NCBI GenBank assembly: GCA_036654235.1
Contig: JAVVSK010000014.1
Location: 1 to 46,970, forward strand
Length of the DNA stretch: 46,970 nucleotides
Source of the DNA: JAVVSK01 sp036654235
Lineage (GTDB): Bacteria > Bacillota > Clostridia > Christensenellales > CAG-138
Direction of reading: 5' to 3'
Numbering within the stretch: position 1 is the stretch's first letter; each line of letters opens with the position of its first letter. The translations under genes and the position numbers were made by a program. Below the pieces are notes generated by a model. It made no database searches and was not told the origin of the DNA. It was given only the letters and a program-made list of their open reading frames with translations. Positions 42,011 to 46,970 of the stretch are shown piece by piece.

Positions 42011-43726
42011 TTGAAAAATACCCTGCTTACAAAAATACTGGGAATAGTTATATGCACTGTTATATTGAGCGCAACCATAACGATGTTTGTTTTTTCAAAC
42101 GTCGGGAAAGAGGCGTTTGTAAATATAAAGGCGGACGAGCTGTTGCCGCGGGCGCAATATTTAGCTACTATATCAGCGCAGTTTTTACTTGGACGCTTGA
42201 GTAAAACGGAATATGAGCGTGTTCTTGGTTCAAACGCAAATATTTGGGATGCTACTTTTTACGCGACTAAGGCTACGGGAGAGTTCGTTGTAACGCCGAA
42301 TTATAATGATACTAGGGCAAGCCATTCTCTTATAGAAAAATACAGCGGTGGGGTTTTAAACGGAGAAACTATTGTAAAGGAAAACGAATTATTTATAGGA
42401 GTACCGATAAAGGATGACTATGGAAACGTTTTAGGTGCAGCTTATCTTGTTAAACCGTTAAACGAGGTTATCGCTGCTGTCAATAATATAAACGTCGCTC
42501 TAATACTAAGCCTTGGGATAGCTATGTTTATAATGCTGGTTCCCGTATATCTTGTTTCATTGAGTTTAACGCGCCCTATAAAGACGATGACCGTAACCGC
42601 AAGCGCGATGGCGAAAGGGGACTTTGGGGTTCGGGCGAAAATTAAGGGCAATGACGAAATTGCTACTCTTGGGATGACGCTAAATTTTTTAGCGGGAGAG
42701 CTTAAGCTGACGATAGACGAGCTAACGATGGAACGAAACCGACTGAAACAAATAGTAGACGGAATGGGTGAGGGTCTTATCGCGGCGGGCGCGGGTTTAA
42801 ACATCTTAACTTTTAATCCGGCAGCAAAAAAAATGCTGGAAGAATATACCGATATAGATGAGAGCGACGAGAGGTTCGTTCCTATCGGTGAAAGCATACA
42901 GCGTGTTTTGAATACGGGCGAACCCGATATAATAAATATTATAACAAACGAAAGAACTCTTAAGTTTACAACAACCGCTATAGATGAGGGGATTACGAGG
43001 GCGGTCGGAACAGTTACCCTTATACAGGACGTAACGGAGGCGGTGCGCTTTGAACAGGCGCGGCGGGACTATGTCGCGAACGTTAGTCATGAGTTAAGGA
43101 CTCCGATAGCATCTATTCGCCTATTGGCGGACGCGCTTAACGACGGAATGGTAAAGACGGAGGACGATAGGGTGCGTTACTATGGTTATATTCTCCGTGA
43201 ATCTATGCGTCTTTCAAGGCTGATAGACGATTTACTCGAGCTTTCGCGCTTACAATCCAAGAATATCGCGCTGAACAAGAGGCGCATAGATACAATGGAT
43301 CTCTTAAACGAGATATTCGCGCGTGAATCGGACATTAGTGCAGAAAGTGATATGAAGCTTATATTGGACGTAACATCATGTTCTGATACATATTCAAATT
43401 CTGATAGGATAGAGCAGGTACTTATAACGCTGATAGATAATGCCGTTAAGCATTCGGACTGTGAAGCTGAGATAATAATATCGGCGAAAGAAACGGAAAA
43501 GAAAGTTATATTGAGCGTTGAAAACCCGGGCAATATAGCGAAGGGAGATATAAATCATCTTTTTGAGCGCTTTTATAAGTCTGATAAGGCGCATGTTGGG
43601 AATGGAACGGGTCTGGGTCTCGCAATAGCACAGGAGATTATGACGTTTTTAAACGAAGAAATTTGGGTTAAAAACGAAGACGGGCGCGTTATATTTTCAT
43701 TTACAATTGAAAAAGCGGAGGAATAA
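42011..43726 (+). CDS. PhoR/WalK-type membrane histidine kinase
   Basis: 571 residues. TM1 (about 8-29), an extracytoplasmic sensor (30-160), TM2 (163-184), HAMP (186-238), PAS (about 242-345), HisKA with phospho-acceptor His360 (VANVSHELRTPIAS) and HATPase_c (about 455-570; N box LITLIDNAVKHS, G2 box GNGTGLGLAIAQ). The G1 box is VENPGN instead of DxGxG, a variant known in some Bacillota kinases. TTG start, with GAGGTG 9 bases upstream inside the response regulator end. Cotranscribed with the LRR lipoprotein. Confidence 0.93.
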   Translation: MKNTLLTKILGIVICTVILSATITMFVFSNVGKEAFVNIKADELLPRAQYLATISAQFLLGRLSKTEYERVLGSNANIWDATFYATKATGEFVVTPNYNDTRASHSLIEKYSGGVLNGETIVKENELFIGVPIKDDYGNVLGAAYLVKPLNEVIAAVNNINVALILSLGIAMFIMLVPVYLVSLSLTRPIKTMTVTASAMAKGDFGVRAKIKGNDEIATLGMTLNFLAGELKLTIDELTMERNRLKQIVDGMGEGLIAAGAGLNILTFNPAAKKMLEEYTDIDESDERFVPIGESIQRVLNTGEPDIINIITNERTLKFTTTAIDEGITRAVGTVTLIQDVTEAVRFEQARRDYVANVSHELRTPIASIRLLADALNDGMVKTEDDRVRYYGYILRESMRLSRLIDDLLELSRLQSKNIALNKRRIDTMDLLNEIFARESDISAESDMKLILDVTSCSDTYSNSDRIEQVLITLIDNAVKHSDCEAEIIISAKETEKKVILSVENPGNIAKGDINHLFERFYKSDKAHVGNGTGLGLAIAQEIMTFLNEEIWVKNEDGRVIFSFTIEKAEE

Positions 43727-43732
43727 AAAATT

Positions 43733-45112
43733 ATGATAAAAAAAATTATACTTTGCGTCGCCACCCTATTGATTATGGTGACGCTTTTTGCCTGTGGCGG
43801 CGGAGTTGAATTTAAAACGCTTCCCACTGACGAATCTTATTATAAATATAAAAATACGACCGATGATTTTGAATACGTCGTATATAACGATCATGTTGGA
43901 ATAGAAAACTATAAGGGGACGGAAAAAGAAGTCTCTGTTCCGTCAGAAATTGAAGGACTTCCCGTAACCGAGATTTTAAGCGAGGCTTTCGCTAAAAACC
44001 AGGATATTTTGAAAGTATCGCTTCCGAGTTGTTTAACGAAAATCGGGAATGCTGCGTTTTACGATTGCATTGAGCTTGAAATGATAGATATACCAAAATC
44101 TGTTTACAGTATTGGATTCTCAGCATTTAAAAACACCGATTTTTTAACCGCAAATAACGACGAGGAGTTTTTTTCGGTAGGCGACGGTATTTTAATCTCA
44201 TATAATGGTGAAAGCACGGATATAAAGCTTCCTAGCGGAATAAAATGGCTAACCGATGTTTTTTCTGCGAGCAACTGTAAAAGCATAGAATTAAACGACG
44301 GGCTTTTAGGTATAAGTGCATATGCCTTTTACGAATGCAAATATTTAACTTCAATTAATATTCCAAACAGCGTAGGTTATATAGGTGAATACGCTTTTTA
44401 TAACTGCGCGGAACTTAACAACATAGCTATTTCGAAAAATATATACGAAATAGACCGCGATGCTTTTATGAATACAAAATGGCTAAAGAGTAAACTAAAA
44501 GACTTCATTGTAGTGGGTGACGGTGTTTTAATATATGCTCCTGACGATACGGCAGAACTTATTATACCCGAAGGGGTTAAAGTTATAGCGGAATATGCGT
44601 TTGCTAATAAATATTCGCTTGAGAAGTTAACGATACCCGAGGGCGTTGAATTTATAGACGAATACGCTTTTTCGGGATGTACAAAACTAAAAGAAATAAA
44701 TATACCAAATTCAGTAACGCGCTTTGGTTCAGGGCTATTTGAAAGCTGTGTTGCTTTAACTGATATAAATCTTCCCGAATCAATGAAGTTTATTCCGCGC
44801 AATATGTTCGATGCCTGTACCTCTCTAATAGCGATTGAGCTTCCTAAGGACCTTGAACGAATAGATACGGAAGCGTTTCTTGATTGTTCTGCGCTTACTA
44901 ATGCGGTAATTCCCGAAAATACAACTTTTTTAGGCGAGCGGGCGTTCTTAGGATGCGGAAGTTTAAAATCCATAACGATCTATAAGGATGTTGTTTTTAT
45001 CGGGAAGAGCGCGCTCTATACTAAGTCCGATCTAACGGTAAACTGCATCCAAGGTTCATATGCGGATGGATTCTGTATAACGAACAGTCTGCATACCGAA
45101 TATATTAAATAA
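43733..45112 (+). CDS. BspA-type leucine-rich-repeat lipoprotein
   Basis: 459 residues. Signal peptide and lipobox LFACGGG (Cys at 17), then about ten LRR_5 units of the BspA/treponemal type, e.g. EVSVPSEIEGLPVTEILSEA, VSLPSCLTKIGNAAFYDC, INIPNSVGYIGEYAFYNCAE, LTIPEGVEFIDEYAFSGCTK, INIPNSVTRFGSGLF. Surface-anchored; binding partner unknown. It starts 6 bases after the kinase stop with GGAGG, so it belongs to the two-component operon. A strong terminator follows. Confidence 0.92.
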   Translation: MIKKIILCVATLLIMVTLFACGGGVEFKTLPTDESYYKYKNTTDDFEYVVYNDHVGIENYKGTEKEVSVPSEIEGLPVTEILSEAFAKNQDILKVSLPSCLTKIGNAAFYDCIELEMIDIPKSVYSIGFSAFKNTDFLTANNDEEFFSVGDGILISYNGESTDIKLPSGIKWLTDVFSASNCKSIELNDGLLGISAYAFYECKYLTSINIPNSVGYIGEYAFYNCAELNNIAISKNIYEIDRDAFMNTKWLKSKLKDFIVVGDGVLIYAPDDTAELIIPEGVKVIAEYAFANKYSLEKLTIPEGVEFIDEYAFSGCTKLKEINIPNSVTRFGSGLFESCVALTDINLPESMKFIPRNMFDACTSLIAIELPKDLERIDTEAFLDCSALTNAVIPENTTFLGERAFLGCGSLKSITIYKDVVFIGKSALYTKSDLTVNCIQGSYADGFCITNSLHTEYIK

Positions 45113-45170
45113 AAAAGCGAAAAAACGGTTAAACTTCAACCGCCGATAGCTTGATTGCGATTAATAAACG

Positions 45171-45216
45171 AATAAGCTCATTGGGAAAACATTTGTTTCC
45201 AATGAGCTTATTTTTT
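45171..45216. terminator. Bidirectional terminator between LRR gene and sdaAA
   Basis: AATAAGCTCATTGG(G)AAA pairs with TTTCCAATGAGCTTATT, 17 pairs with one bulged G, followed by TTTTTT on the plus strand and A-rich sequence on the other side. It separates the two convergent operons. Confidence 0.9.
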
Positions 45217-45241
45217 GGATTAGATGTTTTTTATAATTAAA

Positions 45242-46120
45242 TTAGGGAGTTTCGCGCATTCTTCTAAGAAGTTCTTTTCCGGTAGGTGTCGCGGCCAGTC
45301 CACCCTTCGCCGTTTCGCGAAGGTCGGGGCTCATAGCCCTTCCAACGCTCATCATAGCCGAAACGACTTCGTCGAAAGGAATTATGCTTTCAACTCCGGC
45401 AAGGGCAAGGTCGGCGCAGAGTATCGCGTTCGTTACGCCAATTGCGTTTCTTTTTATACATGGGCATTCGACGAGGCCGGCTATCGGGTCACAGACTAGA
45501 CCCATTACGTTTTTAAGCGCAATCGCCGCCGCATGGAGCGATTTTTTAGCGCTTCCGTTTCTGAGTTCAACGAGAGCCGCAGCAGCCATAGCGGCGGCAA
45601 CGCCGGTTTCTGCCTGACATCCACCCTCTGAACCAGCTATAGTTGCGTTTACGGCTATTATCATTCCTATAGCTCCGGCAGTGAATAAGCTCGTTACAAG
45701 CTGTTCCTCTGAAATTCCGCCGCATAGGTTCGCGCAATATAAAGCGCCGGGAAGAATACCCGAAGCGCCGGCGGTAGGGGCGGCAACTATAGCGCCCATA
45801 GCGGAGTTAACTTCTACAACGCCAAGAGCGGCAGCAACGGACATGCACATTCGTTCTCCCATAAAAGAGCGCTTTGCATATCGAAACATGTTCATTGCAT
45901 CGCCACCGGTGAACCCGGTTACAGAGCTTTGCTTTTCTTCTATTCCCTTATGAACCGCGCGCTTCATGACTTCATAGTTGAGGTTCATTTCGTCGATTAT
46001 TTCAATGCGAGTTTTTTCGCTCCGCTCTATCTCCCGAAGAATCATTATTTCGGATATTGGCAGAGAATATTTTTTTGTAAGCTCAAAAAGTTCTTTACCG
46101 TTTGAAAAATCATACTTCAT
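45242..46120 (-). CDS. sdaAA: L-serine dehydratase, alpha subunit
   Basis: 292 residues, iron-sulfur-dependent L-serine ammonia-lyase alpha chain giving pyruvate and ammonia. Conserved: SSVTGFTGGDAMNMFRYAKR, AAPTAGASGILPGAL, ATIAGSEGGCQAETG and NVMGLVCDPIAGLVECPCIKRN, the Cys residues that hold the [4Fe-4S] cluster. ATG overlaps the sdaAB stop (ATGA). Feeds serine into pyruvate; oxygen-sensitive. Confidence 0.96.
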   Translation of the reverse strand: MKYDFSNGKELFELTKKYSLPISEIMILREIERSEKTRIEIIDEMNLNYEVMKRAVHKGIEEKQSSVTGFTGGDAMNMFRYAKRSFMGERMCMSVAAALGVVEVNSAMGAIVAAPTAGASGILPGALYCANLCGGISEEQLVTSLFTAGAIGMIIAVNATIAGSEGGCQAETGVAAAMAAAALVELRNGSAKKSLHAAAIALKNVMGLVCDPIAGLVECPCIKRNAIGVTNAILCADLALAGVESIIPFDEVVSAMMSVGRAMSPDLRETAKGGLAATPTGKELLRRMRETP

Positions 46121-46779
46121 ATTATACGCACCTCATGTACCGTTGCTATTCGTTTTAAAATTTCGTCGGCTACCTCCGAAGGTATAGTGCCGTCCGTCTC
46201 TATTACCATACAAGCCGTTGTTTTTCTGCCCTTCCTAAAAACGCGCATGAAAGCGACGTTTATTCCGCGCTTAGCTAAAATTCCGGTAACGAGGCTTATT
46301 GCGCCCGGAGCATCTTCATAGTTTACGATCATAGTCGGGTAGTCTCCCGAAAAGTTAACGTCCATTCCGTTTAGTCCGGTTATAATTACGTTTCCTCCAC
46401 CTATCGACGAGCCTATCATTGTCATAACACTTCCGTCGTTCGATGTCGTTTCGATTTTTACCGTATTCGGATGACGAACTTCTTCATCACTATAAATTAT
46501 CTCAATTTCAACGCCCGCTTCCTCGGCTAGGAGCATGGAAAAACGAAGCCTATCGTCATCGCTTTGCATTCCGAGAATTCCGGCGACGAGAGCCTTATCC
46601 GTACCATGTCCTCTTCCGGTTTCGGCGAACGAACCGTAAAGCGTAAGCCGCGCCTTAACGACGTCGCGATTAGCTATTCGAAACGCAATATTCGAAAGTC
46701 TCGCTGCGCCGGCAGTATGCGAGCTTGACGGGCCTATCATTCGCGGTCCAATAATATCAAAAACTCCAAAGTCGTTCAT
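46117..46779 (-). CDS. sdaAB: L-serine dehydratase, beta subunit
   Basis: 220 residues. Start MNDFGVFDIIGPRMIGPSSS followed by HTAGAARL is the SdaAB signature; a C-terminal ACT domain (about 145-220: MIVNYEDAPGAISLVTGILA) may sense serine. Partner of SdaAA, coupled by a 4-base overlap. GAGGG precedes the ATG by 5 bases. No clear promoter is seen in the 190 bases before the window end. Confidence 0.95.
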   Translation of the reverse strand: MNDFGVFDIIGPRMIGPSSSHTAGAARLSNIAFRIANRDVVKARLTLYGSFAETGRGHGTDKALVAGILGMQSDDDRLRFSMLLAEEAGVEIEIIYSDEEVRHPNTVKIETTSNDGSVMTMIGSSIGGGNVIITGLNGMDVNFSGDYPTMIVNYEDAPGAISLVTGILAKRGINVAFMRVFRKGRKTTACMVIETDGTIPSEVADEILKRIATVHEVRII

Positions 46780-46970
46780 AAAACCCTCAATAAATTAAAA
46801 TTCGCTGTTTTTCTAAAAAAACCAATCGTAAAAAAGGTTAAACTACCGTTACTGAAAAACTTATAAAAAAAGTTACAACTTTTATGTTTCATTCCTTTTT
46901 CAACGAGTATGCGTTCGAAATGATTTCTCAAATCTATTGACAAGTTCATGTACTCTCCAAAGGCGTAAAT
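46780..46970. other. Gap to the window end
   Basis: About 190 AT-rich bases upstream of sdaAB. A TTGACA occurs on the plus strand near 46937, pointing out of the window, and may be the -35 box of the next gene. No other structure is seen. Confidence 0.4.

Noticed and set aside
42442..42897. Minus-strand serine-rich frame in the histidine kinase gene
   Set aside because: It is antisense to HAMP/PAS coding sequence and lacks start signals.

Overview
The window is a chromosomal segment of an anaerobic member of the Bacillota, most likely class Clostridia. The evidence is a Noc-type ParB, a SAM-I riboswitch in front of metK, cofactor-independent phosphoglycerate mutase, YhaM, YwlG (UPF0340), an efp gene followed by a CD1247-like gene, strong GGAGG ribosome sites, sigma-A promoters with 17-bp spacers, frequent TTG/GTG starts, and oxygen-sensitive Fe-S enzymes (class I fumarase, two-subunit serine dehydratase, EFR1 ferredoxin). 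I cannot name a genus.

Layout. 0-1.5 kb: EFR1-family flavodoxin/ferredoxin protein, a decayed HTH fragment, and a two-gene tRNA-Ser unit with its own promoter and terminator. 1.6-5.1 kb: two cyclic-di-GMP proteins in tandem, a Cache-GGDEF cyclase and a degenerate-GGDEF/intact-EAL phosphodiesterase. 5.4-8.5 kb: MTA/SAH nucleosidase, a GNAT acetyltransferase, then a SAM-I riboswitch and metK, so both ends of SAM metabolism lie together. 8.6-22.1 kb: tRNA-Ala(CGC), then minus-strand housekeeping genes (AlbA_2 protein, glgA, radA, cutC, DUF885 lipoprotein, gpmI, pnp, cell-wall amidase, Orn/Lys/Arg decarboxylase, noc). 22.3-27.3 kb: an ArsR-like regulator, a truncated IS5-type element and a large PAS/GGDEF/receiver protein. 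27.5-29.3 kb: yigZ-tyrS.

29.4-32.4 kb is the accessory island. Two nearly identical copies (about 126 bp) of the pepP promoter region flank two decayed transposase pieces of the same type. Between them lies an AT-rich pair: a small lipoprotein gene and a secreted 'NCYAY/HKPG' protein gene carrying two in-frame stops and a frameshift. This is the most unusual part of the window.

32.4-34.7 kb: pepP-efp-poly-Asp zinc-ribbon operon. 34.7-38.4 kb, minus strand: an XRE regulator with a truncated DUF2975-like protein, then an amino-acid-binding-like protein, yhaM, ywlG and a plsY homologue in a probable operon. 38.4-41.2 kb: class I fumarase subunits converging on an M14 peptidase with PG-binding and LysM domains. 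41.3-45.1 kb: an OmpR-type response regulator, a histidine kinase and an LRR lipoprotein in one operon. 45.2-46.8 kb: sdaAB-sdaAA.

All calls are by reading motifs and context. No database search was run, and family names are recognition rather than computed matches.
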